Source of the DNA: Leucaena leucocephala
Lineage: Eukaryota > Streptophyta > Magnoliopsida > Fabales > Fabaceae
Direction of reading: 5' to 3'
NCBI GenBank assembly: GCA_037074615.1
Contig: CM073537.1
Coordinates: forward strand, 21,921,989 to 21,985,988
DNA length: 64,000 nt
Part shown: positions 49,263 to 59,610 of the stretch, one piece after another
How the letters are laid out: each line of letters begins with the position of its first letter
Numbering within the stretch: the stretch's first letter is position 1
Position numbers and translations under genes: made by a program
The notes under the pieces: generated by a model
Database searches by the model: none
What the model saw: only the letters and a program-made list of their open reading frames with translations
Told to the model about the DNA's origin: nothing

Positions 49263-51768
49263 AAGCTTACTGCTCCGGCGGACCAATGAATAGATTTGAG
49301 CTCACTGCGCTCAAGTATGCTTCTGTAATAATTATTAAGGCCATGAGATTATGATATAGAAATGCTATGGAAAGTTTCCCACAATAGAAAGATATTTAAT
49401 CCTCAGAATTAAATGAATTATTGGTTTTTAATTGCAAGGATACATTTGAATAGCGCTGATAATGCCACCAAAGATACCCAACATTGCCATGAGCTCAACT
49501 CTATCAGCATTTTTCACTAGAAACTCCTGCAATGGGAAATAGATCATGATAAATCAAAAGGCTTCATGCATAAAGTAACTCTACTCTGAGCTCTAAAGTG
49601 TGAATGAAACAGCACATAGAACATGTGGCAGTTCTTAAATTTACCACAATGGGCATTTCATTATGGCAGTCGTTTGTGGACTCTTGATCTCAGTCATTCG
49701 AAACATAATAACAAATAGGGTTAAATGAAGAGCCAAGTTACACGGCAAGATAGTTCTGCTAACACTTTTACAAAGTTTAAGTTGATCTAGAGTATGACAC
49801 CCAGGACCTTACTGGGACACTAGACACATGTTTCAATTAAAGGTGGGCACACTACAAAAATTCCTTGAATTTACAATCACACTGAGAAGCTCATCAAACA
49901 ATAGAGAGAGAAAAGGTGATATACAAGACTTCTGGAAGCGCCAAAATACAGAAGAAAAGGAGTCATCTTACCTCACTGACATTACTGATAGCATACAAGG
50001 TAGCACCAGCAATGACAAGAATATCCCCTTTCTGAGGATTGCTTCCACCTATGACATGTATGTAACATCAGAGAAATACCATAAATAGAAAGATGTATGT
50101 AACCAATGATAATTGACAATATCAAAACCCCTTATGTAGATCAACGTTTTAAAAGAACAATCCATGTCCATGATGGTGCATAAAAAGCCACTTACCAGCA
50201 CGATCGCTTGCATGAACGTCTGAAAACACTACCAGCACAAGACCAGCTACACAAACAATTACCCCAGTTATCTTTTTAAATCTATATTTTGTCTTCAAGA
50301 AAAGCCATGTCAGCAGCATGACAGATGGAATGGACCAGCAATCAAGCAGCATCACACTTGTTAGTGACGTGTACTGGTATGCCTTTACAACTGTCCATAA
50401 AAAAGAAAATAGATTGTAATAACTGAAAAAGATATTATGCAGCAGTCAATTAACTAGATAGAGAGAATCAAATAAGAGATCAAAAGTCATGCTAGAGTAT
50501 TAAGGTGACCGTTTGACTTATAACTAAATTTTGATTCTGCTCTGAGTGTCTGTTGCTTGAACATCTTGTTTATAAAAATATTAATTGATGCTCCCTCTGT
50601 TTATATTTTTCTCATCATGAACACTTACCAAGAAAATTTCCCTCGACATCAACCAACGCTAGAATTACATAATAGTACCACTTTGCCTGCATAAATACCA
50701 ATATGAAGTCAATGAACCCGTCCCTAAATATTTGATATAAGATGGAAACAGTAAGTAAAAAGAGCAGATCGATATCCGGTAGGTCTCAACTTAAGATGTA
50801 CTCCATACCCTCTCCCAAAATGATGCTTCACTTTCTAATGCCAAGAGAAGCTTGAGGAGGTAAAAGTATACAGGCTAAACAGTTATTTTGAAAAGTTTTC
50901 ACTTTTCAGTATTTTATGTTCAAGCCCAACAAAATTAGAACTAGACTAAAATATCCGCCTCCAGTCTCGCATCAAATTCTACAACTAAGTCAAGTCATTA
51001 TGTCAATAAGTAGTAGCAATAAATTCAAAATTATGGATCATGGAGTATAACCTTGAGTGGTTGCCTTCGGTAAAGTACAATACTCCCATAAACAATCGCC
51101 AATAACACATAGTTCAGAAAAGACTGTGAGGTTGGTGCATCAATTCCTGTAAGAATACCAATAAAGGGACAAAATTTGTGATGGGTATTCCAAAAGGGTG
51201 AAAAATAAATTAACTCAACGTAGAGGTTGGGCCAAAAACAGAGAATGCAGCTTATGAAATTGAGTAGGCAGTATCCATGTATCAAAAGCCGCTCCTAATA
51301 ATTGGCAAGAAGGCACTCAGACAAACAAAACAGGATTCAATGACCAAAACAGCAGCGTAACAACAATAAGGACCCCAACAGAACTGAACAAACTGCCCAA
51401 TCATATTGACAAATATATCCCGTAGAAAGTGATGAAAGTTTCTGCCAATCATATTGACAAATATTGACTGACTTGCCATAACTTAAATAAAAGAATGTTG
51501 AGAAGTACGCAACAATCATTATTCTAAGCTCGTATAATTATCAGCACTGCGGAAAGTTGCATCTTTAAACATCCATGGCTACCAGTAACTTCACCAGAAG
51601 ATTTATTCAACAGAATCATGAAGATTTAGCATAATGAAAAGCAGCAAAACCTTTTTTGGCCAACTCAGAAGATGCGAAGCCCGTGCCAGTGATCAGCAGA
51701 GAAAGAAATTGTCCCAACCCGAGGCCTATCAACGTTTTTCTGGTCCATAACTGCTTAAAATTGATCAT
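47642..51768 (-). CDS. SLC35F-type (DUF914) drug/metabolite transporter
   Basis: Predicted 340-residue multi-span membrane protein of the drug/metabolite transporter superfamily, solute carrier family 35 member F1/F2-like; substrate unknown. Eleven coding exons: 51768-51651, 51146-51052, 50686-50629, 50390-50196, 50048-49972, 49526-49444, 49322-49271, 48773-48705, 48510-48424, 48329-48268, 47768-47642, all in phase. Conserved family text: TLIGLGLGQFLSLLITGTGF, DAPTSQSFLNYVLLAIVY, KAYQYTSLTSVMLLDCW, GDILVIAGATLYAISNVSEE, NLSLLTSDMWSVLIR and VDWMYFVAFGAVTVGLIIYS. About ten hydrophobic helices are expected. The tail (GDRDEHQDPAIVDEVAE and on) is hydrophilic and acidic. A leader intron (51911-51788) with GT-AG ends probably precedes the coding start. 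Introns are long and A/T-rich, with a (GT)n(GA)n tract at about 49224-49262 just before exon 7's donor side. Confidence 0.93.
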
Positions 51769-51912
51769 CTTCCAATATTCTTGTATGCTGCAACCAGAAA
51801 GAAACAACTACGAGAAACAATCCAAAATTGAAAATTTGCAGATGCCCAGAAGCAAATACCAGGCTGCTGATCACTCAATGGATCGTTTAAATAGCTCTGC
51901 GATCAACTAACC

Positions 51913-54838
51913 GCCGAGCCTCTTATGGTGGCTCCGATTGAAAAGGCTTGTTCCGAATGTTTTTAGCGAAAGTGATTGAAAAGATGTCTCATCCGAAAAC
52001 GCATATTGGAACCAACGGCTGTTCTGAGTTCCCAATTTCCACAGAAGTACTCAACTATTGAGTATCGGTAGAGGGGACTCAGTGACTCAGGGTATTTATC
52101 GTCTTCATTTGTGTTCCCTTTTATTTTATTTTTAATTAAAAAGAAAAACAGTACCCTCTAATCATTTGGAGCTGACCATTATAATTTGATCGTCCACACC
52201 ATGGAAAGGATACATTTTGGTGAGTTTCAGAGTATTACGCAATTTCACTCGTGCTAAACTGCTAAATACTGTACCATTATCATCTGATGCGAATCGCTGA
52301 ATCAAGGATCCTCCCTGTTTTTCGTACTGGCCCATAAAATCGTTGACTTCGATTTAGTATTGGAAGCAATAATAATTGTTCTATTTGATTTATATTTATA
52401 TTAATTAATATCAAAATTCTCAATTTGAAGTAATAAATTCAAATGAAAATTATAAATAAATAATAATGAATAATATAAAGTTGGTGAGCAGTCAAACTAT
52501 TTTGCATAAATAAGATTGTTGAGAGTATAACTCGTCATGCATATAGTATGTGTAAAAAAAAAACATGATGATGATAATAACGCTAACAATAATTCTAGCA
52601 AAAAAACAAAAAAAGAATACCAAGAATTATCTTCCCATTTTATCTGGCCCGGTACCGCACATCATTTAGCACTTTTCTCTTTGTTTTGGCTATACGTGTG
52701 TCTTGAATGAGACTATGAAGCAGGGAAAATGATCCAAAATCTTGGCGGGTGCCCCTTTTTTTTTAATTACTACTTTTATTAAATATTATTGTAATTAATT
52801 AATAATTTATAAAAAAAATTAATTAACTCTTATATTAAAGATATAGATTTATCTTATGTAAAAAGTCATGTTATGATCATCTTTATACTCAGTTTTTATT
52901 AAAATATAACAATAATTCATCCAACAAACTTAAAGAAAACGCAGAAGAAAACAAGAAATTGGGTTGCGATTGTGTTTTGGTGGGATAAGTTAAGTAGTGA
53001 TTTGACGTTGGCAACGATGCCGTCGTGGAATTCGGCTTCCATCGCTGGATACGACACAGCGAAAACGACACACCATATCGCTTTGCTTTCGCTCCTTCTT
53101 TAATGTCGTTGACCCTGTCTATCAATGGGCCTCTCGTTTATTAATATAATAACCCGATGGACTGAAAAAAATAACTAATCAAACGTCAAGCTTACTTTAT
53201 AGCTCTTCTTTGAACTAAACCCACACACGAAGAATCATGAACCATAATGAGAAAGCCAACTAATAGAAACCTTTTTCTTTAAATGGTTTTATAAGGATGG
53301 TATCAACCGCGTAATGCGCTTTGGCTTCTGTGTTTCGCTTTCACTCTCATTTTGTCGTTTTGTTCCTTCTTTGATCATTTCATAAGAGCCTCTCACTTGT
53401 TCCTTTCCTGACTCCTCTCAGAATATGTTCTATGTCCCCCACATGCCCACTCACCTATACATTCATCCCAATCACTTCTTTATTGGACTCCATATATAAT
53501 CATATTTAATACTGGATAATTATATTCATGTATTGTACATAATTTAATATGTTTTTAATTGTAGTATTGTTCAAGCACTCATAGGTAATTATCTGATGCA
53601 TAATTATGCATAATATATTATTATAATTCACGTGTTTTTACTTCATTAATAATTTGACGCAATCACAGATAGAGAGGGGGGGGGGAAGATTAGTGAGGTC
53701 ATTGGCATCATCAATTGTTGATCAACTTTGAATAGAGAGTGATGAGAGAAATGTTCTTTTTACCCACTCGATTCATCGGAGCTTTACCCCGACTATATAC
53801 GGATCCGACCTGCGTCGCGCACCTGATTATGGTAGGTGAGTCTCCCAACGGAGATTTTTTGCGTATGCCAAGGCTCAAATTTAAGACCTCACTTAAGTGA
53901 TACTGAACCGCTTATTACTCGGATTAACCCTATTATTAGGAGAGAAATGTTTTAAATACAATAATAAACGACCGCGTCTGGCCCAGGGTCGTTTAGCATT
54001 TGGGGAAAATTGCCCATAGTGACCACATGACAATCATATTTAACATTAGAGGCAACGAGTGGGGTCCCTGCTCAAGAATTACGGAAAGCTGAATCTGAAT
54101 GAGACATCGTCATGTATTTTAAATAATTCAAAGTGGAATAGAATTCCTCAATGTCTACGGCAGATCTTAAAACTATGGATATTGCTATTGCAATTGGGGG
54201 ACATGAAGCCCCTCAAATAAAGTCACCACTCACATTTCCATCCCCACATATACACAAATAAAGTCAAACCTATTTTTAAAATAATAAACTTGCATGTATA
54301 AATATATTAACTTTGTAAGTCCAATAGTGGATTAAATAAATTAAAAAGTGAAAAAATTAGCGTTTGATTTTCACCTTATTAAAAAAGAGTTATAGAGAGA
54401 TGGATTATAGCCGTAAAAACTCAATCCGGGTTAACCGGTTATTTAAATATTAATAATAAAATTTAGAAGAAATGTGGAGTGGCCTACTCCTACATGCATG
54501 AGTTTAAACCTTATCACATTCCTCTTCTCACCCAAAATTTCCCTGAAATAAGAAAGCCCCACTTCTTCAAGTTTTGTCCCTCTAACTAAAAAAGTTGCTC
54601 TGAGAGAAGATATTGCAGTGCGGAAAAACCCCCCGGATCGCATCCCCTGCAGGCACAAGTTAATGGGTCTTAAGATGAGCTTGGACTTTACCATAAGGGC
54701 CCACTGCCCAATGGCCAAACTGGGGCCTAGACAAGAGGGGTTTATTATTAAGGGTAGGCCCGGACTGTGCCGGATTTAGGAAAGTACCTTTTGGTGCCCT
54801 GGATCTGTCGGTTTTGTTGAATCTGTCATAGGCTAAAT
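51913..54838. other. Intergenic DNA upstream of the transporter gene
   Basis: Transporter promoter and about 2.9 kb of gap. Contains an isolated 41-codon open frame (53042-52917, minus) in a locally GC-richer patch, a SINE-like repeat (53765-53945), a G-run at about 53674-53684, and otherwise A/T-rich DNA. No complete gene recognised. Confidence 0.5.
53765..53945 (-). repeat. SINE-like dispersed repeat
   Basis: Read on the minus strand it has GGTCTTAAATTTGAGCC at 53888-53872, close to a pol III B box, preceded by an AGCGGTTCAGTATCAC segment, then a GC-richer body with AATCTCCGTTGGGAGACTC and ACGCAGGTCGGATCC. This layout (tRNA-like head, unrelated body) suggests a SINE. I do not know the family name and no clear target duplication was found. 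Confidence 0.4.
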
Positions 54839-54854
54839 TCTATGATACATAAAA

Positions 54855-56218
54855 GATCCGGGGGGTGAAATGGAATATTAGAGATGGACTTATGGTGAAA
54901 TTCTTCATTGATTTCTGGTTATTTCCTGATAGAAAAATAAAAGATTTGTACATTATATCACTTACAAGAGAGGAAGAATATAGTTTTGTAGCTGACTGGG
55001 TGAAGTATGGAACTTGGGATTATCACAAGTTGGCAAACATAGTCATAAGCAGTGTTTTCCAACGTTTAATTTTGGTTCTGCCACCAATGATCGACATTGA
55101 TCCTGACATTATGTCTTGGAATGCTACTTCAAATGGATTGTTCTCTATCAAAGTGCCTACTATTTACTGGAAGAAAATTTAGACAACCATTATCATCCCT
55201 TATACAAAGATATCTGGAAATGGCAGGGGGTTGAGCGTATTAGAGTGTTTATGTGGATGGCCTTTAACAATAGGCTTCCCACTAATGTATGGAGGAGTAA
55301 GGGGTCATCAATTTCTACTTCTTGCCCAAGTTGCACTAGTGGTGATGAGGATATTTTACATATACTGCGAGATTGTGACTATGCTAAGAGTTTGTGAAAG
55401 AAACTACTTAGGCCAAGGTATTTTGTATCTTTCTTTACTGCTTCTCTTAAAGATTGGTTTGCATTAAATCTTAAGAGAGATTTGGGCAATATAGGTAGTA
55501 AGTGGAATATTATTTGGGGAGTTACAATTTGAAAGCTCTGGCTTTGGAGGAATTATGTTATCTTTAATCTTGGTGAAACTAAACCTATGGAGCCATATCA
55601 TGTTATATTGCAAGTGTGGTCTCCTTATGCTCACCTTAGTGGAGATGTTGTGGATCAAGTAGCATCATCTCAAGCATGTTTAGCGTGGATTCTTCCACCA
55701 GAAGGATGGTTTAAGCTTAACGTTGATGGTGCCATGTTAGCCTCTCAATGTATTGCAAACTGCAGTGGTCTAATAAGGGATTATACAGGAAAGTGGGTGA
55801 TAGAATTTACTCATTTTATTAGATCATGTAGTGTATTTGAAGCGGAACAGTGTGCTAGTTTTAAAGGACTCTTAATTACATGAGACTATGGTTGCAAGAA
55901 GCTCATCCTTGAGTCAGACTCAAAGCAATTCATTCACACCTTGAGAAAGGAGAACAATATTCAGTTTAACAGCTTACTGATTCTACAGATCAAAAAGTTG
56001 ATAAGTAGGCCATGGGAGGTACTTTTAAAATATACTCCGAGAGAGAGGAACCAGATAGCAGATGCTTTGGCAAAAGAAGGACTATCTAGATCGTTAATAC
56101 ATACTACTTGTCCGTTTAATTTGATGAAGATATTGGCTTTTGAGTGTTTGGGATTAAATTCCCATTCGTGTAATTTATTTTGATTGGGTTATAGCCCTCA
56201 CTATTTATAAAAAAAAAA
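54855..56218 (+). mobile_element. 5'-truncated LINE (non-LTR retrotransposon) fragment, broken
   Basis: 1,364 bases flanked by a target duplication TCTATGATACA(T/C)AAAA at 54839-54854 and 56219-56234 (15 of 16 identical) and ending in a 10-A tail (56209-56218), as expected of target-primed reverse transcription. What remains is the 3' end of ORF2: a WKIGDG-like start (MKWNIRDGLMVKFFIDFWL), the zf-RVT region with SCPSC and HILRDC (Cys/His), then a plant-type RNase H domain (WFKLNVDGA, EAEQCASFKG, LILESDSKQF, NQIADALAKEG), in which the usual Asp, Glu, Asp, Asp positions can be seen. The reverse transcriptase itself is missing. One frameshift near 55150 and three stop codons, each a TGA where Trp is expected (55396, 55531 and 55881 areas), break the frame. 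Confidence 0.85.
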
Positions 56219-56236
56219 TCTATGATACACAAAAAT

Positions 56237-56410
56237 AAGTGCATGGAAGCATGAGACCTAGTTGGTACATTATTTAAATATTTAGTCAGAAGTTCGATCC
56301 CCAGAGATATGTATAAAGAAATTATAATAACTAACACAAAAGTCTATTCGAAAAATTTATTATACGGGAGAATTAGTTACTACTTTCGGCAGTAGATACC
56401 TTAGTCTTAC
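56237..56410 (+). repeat. SINE-like repeat with tRNA-like promoter boxes
   Basis: GACCTAGTTGG at 56255-56265 fits a pol III A box and AGTTCGATCCC at 56291-56301 fits a B box, with tRNA-like spacing. The sequence does not fold into a complete tRNA that I can see, so a tRNA-derived SINE is the better call. It begins directly after the LINE's right target duplication. Confidence 0.45.
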
Positions 56411-56417
56411 CTAACAA

Positions 56418-56624
56418 AAAAGATGAGTGCATGCATTTCTCCTCTTCTAAACGTGAGAGATGTACATGGGTTTATATGCATTTCTCCTGCAGCTTATGTT
56501 TTGAGTGTCTCAAACAAATTATTCTGCTTGCAGTTTTTAGCGCTGTTTAGTTGTGCTCTTGCAATTGCATGGTCTTATAGTTCCATTACGGTGTTGTTTT
56601 TGGCTTCAAGAAGTTGGATTTAAA

Positions 56625-56659
<35 letters not shown>

Positions 56660-57021
56660 TCTGATTGTGGGGGCTATTAATATTGTCCAAGGTTTAAGCA
56701 ACTACATGCGGTGGATGTTGGTAAAACGTAACAGAGCGTAGCAATAATTAAGAGTTGAAGTTGATTAATGTTTTGGTTGCAGCTGTGAAGCCTTTTCAAC
56801 ATACCCTCGAACCTATGATCTGCATGCATGCCGTTTACTCAACACGCACATGCCGGATTAAGCGTTCCATATATTTTGATCCAATCTTCTTGGCCTCCAC
56901 TAATCAAATCAAAGTAATTAAGAAGAAGAAGAATAGCAGAACAAATGAGATGGAAATAGCAAATATTTGCAGAGCGATAATGGGCCTTTTGACCCGCAAA
57001 AACTGCCACTGCTTATTGTAA
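56418..57021 (+). pseudogene. Relic of a PMT-family methyltransferase gene
   Basis: Three pieces in the right order and strand match exons 4, 5 and 6 of the intact gene at 59611-63071. Piece one (56421-56460) reads ATGAGTGCATGCATTTCTCC and equals the start of exon 4 (MTACISPL). Piece two (about 56780-56850) encodes CEAFSTYPRTYDL after a TTGCAG acceptor, equal to the start of exon 5. Piece three (about 56935-57020) matches the last exon's MKWKGKVLQSENGPSDP region, with frame breaks. Long stretches between them are lost or unrecognisable, so the gene cannot make the enzyme. Confidence 0.75.
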
Positions 57022-59400
57022 TGTTGACAATTCTATACACTTGATTATATTGCCAGCCATCTATCTACATCATATCCAATCTACCCAAGTAACTGCCTTC
57101 TCACAAGAAAAATACGCCATTTCAGGACAGACATGCTTCAATCAATGCAAACTTCTTGAATACTGTAAAAAGGAATTAACTTGCCTTTTAATTTTAGAGA
57201 GAGTGGCTCTGGAACAAAATCACCCCAATCTAAACTCTGTTAAATTACACTGTAAATATCACATGGTAAATTTCTCATTTTAGAATTTTAATAAATCTGT
57301 TGCAAGAATTTTTTATATTTCATATTAATTTAATAATTTCATAGGATATGATAGTAATACTTTGTCTTCCTTAAACTTGCTTCCTTCAAATTTGAGTGTA
57401 ATTTCCCCATCAATATATATATATATTCAAATCATATTAACTGTTCCTTGTGCAGTCCTATTGATTGTATTTTGTAAATAATACAGTTTTTTACCTATTA
57501 TATATTGCCGATTATATTACTAATATCGATCCTTGATTCTTAGAAATATTAAAAAATTGGGACCTATGTAATGCCCGGACCAAATAAGGCCTGGTAGTGG
57601 AAATGTATTATATTCGAAGTTTGGAACTTGGTTTTAAAAATATATGCAGATGCTGCTGTGCTGTGGGTCCCAACAAAACATTTAATGAATTTTTTAGAGA
57701 TAAGAAAATATGATACAAATATAATTCATGATTTTCGAATGAGTGATGCCTAAGAAAATTACCTATCTCAGTCAGATTAGAAACAAATGCACTAAATATA
57801 TAAAATTAAATACCTATGTTTTTATTAAAAATATACTCTTTAAGCTCGTGTAATTAACCAATTAAGATTAAATATTTATTTACCCTTATTGTTTAAAAAA
57901 AAAATAGATGAAAGTACAAAAAGTTATTTGCCCTTCTTGTTTATTCTCATTTTTTTTAAATTTTATAAGTTGAAATAAAATAATTTAAAATATTTTACAT
58001 ATATAAAACCTATATTAATTATTAGCTTTCTAAATAGAACTAAAATAAAATAAAATATTAAAAATAAAAATAAAATTAAATTTTATGATATTAAATAAAA
58101 AAATATTTAATTTTATTTTTACCCTTGTCAATTCCATCCTAATGTCTTTTAAAATTACCATAAAGGACTAACAATTTGTGTGTCGTTTTACTTATTTTTA
58201 ATAGATTATATTTTTATTAAAAAGAAAGAGAGAGGTTTGCCGCTAACCTTGGGGGGGTGCGAGCCTGCGAGGGATGGGCAATAAATGCGTTAATGGCCTA
58301 GGAATAAATAAATTGCCTTAATTAATTAATTGATTAATTTTCAAGTTTTGAGGCCACCAAGTACAATCGTTCATATTTGTACTCTTCTCTATCTCTCTGT
58401 TTTGTGACACTTACCTTTGAAATTATATTTCTCCAGCACGTACCCTTCATCTGATTTTACGATTCTAATTAAAACTTACCTCTTATTTACTTTTTTTTTT
58501 ATGTAATTTAAATGCTTTCTCTGCATCATGTTAAATATCATGCAGTAATACACATGGATTGTCCCCTTTATGATATTTTTTTATTTGCACAAAATTGTCT
58601 CAAACTGACAAAACTTTATTACGGGCAGACGATTCTATTCTTTGAACGCCAGTGCATATATTATATTAACCATTCTATGCTATTCTAATCTATCTATAGC
58701 TGGCCAACTAAAAATTCTAATCTATCTATAGCTGGCCAACTAAAAATTCTAATCTATTTTCTCAATAAATCACACGTAATTCAAAGCCCCTCTCTCAGTC
58801 TCTTCAGCCTTTTTGTAAAATTATTACTAGTTTCTTAGAAAATTCCACTAACGTGTATTTTTATAAAATTAGAAGGAAAAAAAATCGCTTTTTAACTTTT
58901 TATATCAATGAAATAAGCTTCATAAGAATAAAATTATGCTTTATTTTTTTTTTGTGATAATAATACAATTAGATAATTCTTTTAAAAATATATTTAATAT
59001 AAAAATTGTTCCCATTTTTCCTAAACGTAGTTCTTAATTAGAAGATTTATTTTAATTCTAAATATAAAATTATAATTTATTTTATTTTTAATATTTATAA
59101 TTTTTTATATTATTTTTTGTTCATTTAAGCTTATTTTTAATATAATAAATGATTAAAAAATATTTAAAAAATGAATAATTTTTAATAAATAGTATTAGTA
59201 TTATAACTTTTTAGTTTTTACGCCAAAATAATATGGTGAAGGTGGCCACCCTTTATTGGTAATTTACATCTCCAAGACACTTGACCTTTACTATTCTATA
59301 AAGGAAACAGCTAATTCGCCCCTCTCTCCCCGACCAACCAATATCTTCTTCCCCCTCTCTCCACGCTCTCTCTCTCTCTATATTATCACTATTCACTAAT
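57022..59400. other. AT-rich intergenic DNA and promoter of the PMT gene
   Basis: No gene seen. Includes a 32-bp tandem repeat at 58682-58757, extended A/T-rich tracts (57890-58110, 58890-59210), and near the right end TCTATAAAGG (about 59293-59302), a plausible TATA box for the gene starting at 59611. Confidence 0.5.
58682..58757. repeat. 32-bp tandem duplication (2 full copies plus 12 bases)
   Basis: The unit starts ATTCTAATCTATCTATAGCT and ends GGCCAACTAAAA; copies are at 58682-58713 and 58714-58745, then a partial copy at 58746-58757. The two full copies are identical, which points to a recent duplication. Confidence 0.95.
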
Positions 59401-59428
59401 CAATCACAGACCTCATCACCACCACAAA

Positions 59429-59545
59429 ATGCACAATCCCTTGGCTTGCGTGCTTCTTCCTTCCATTTTCTTCCATTCTTCTCACGTTCAAGAAGCCTCC
59501 TGCTTTCACGTACCCTTCCCTCCAAGAACCGCGATGTTACAGTAA
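59429..59545 (+). promoter_or_regulatory. Upstream ORF in the PMT leader (38 codons)
   Basis: An ATG in good context (CACAAAATGC) opens a 38-codon frame beginning MHNPLACVLL and ending at a TAA 65 bases before the main start. If transcription starts near the TATA-like site at 59293, this frame lies in the leader and could reduce translation of the main protein. Translation is inferred only. Confidence 0.45.
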
Positions 59546-59610
59546 TCCAAACAACCATTTATTTCCTGAGTTTTAGCTGCACATAACCGTATTTTCAATA
59601 CCTATTAACA

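Noticed and set aside
56237..56310. tRNA gene after the LINE
   Set aside because: A-box and B-box-like words are present, but the acceptor stem and anticodon arm do not pair, so a tRNA-derived SINE is more likely.
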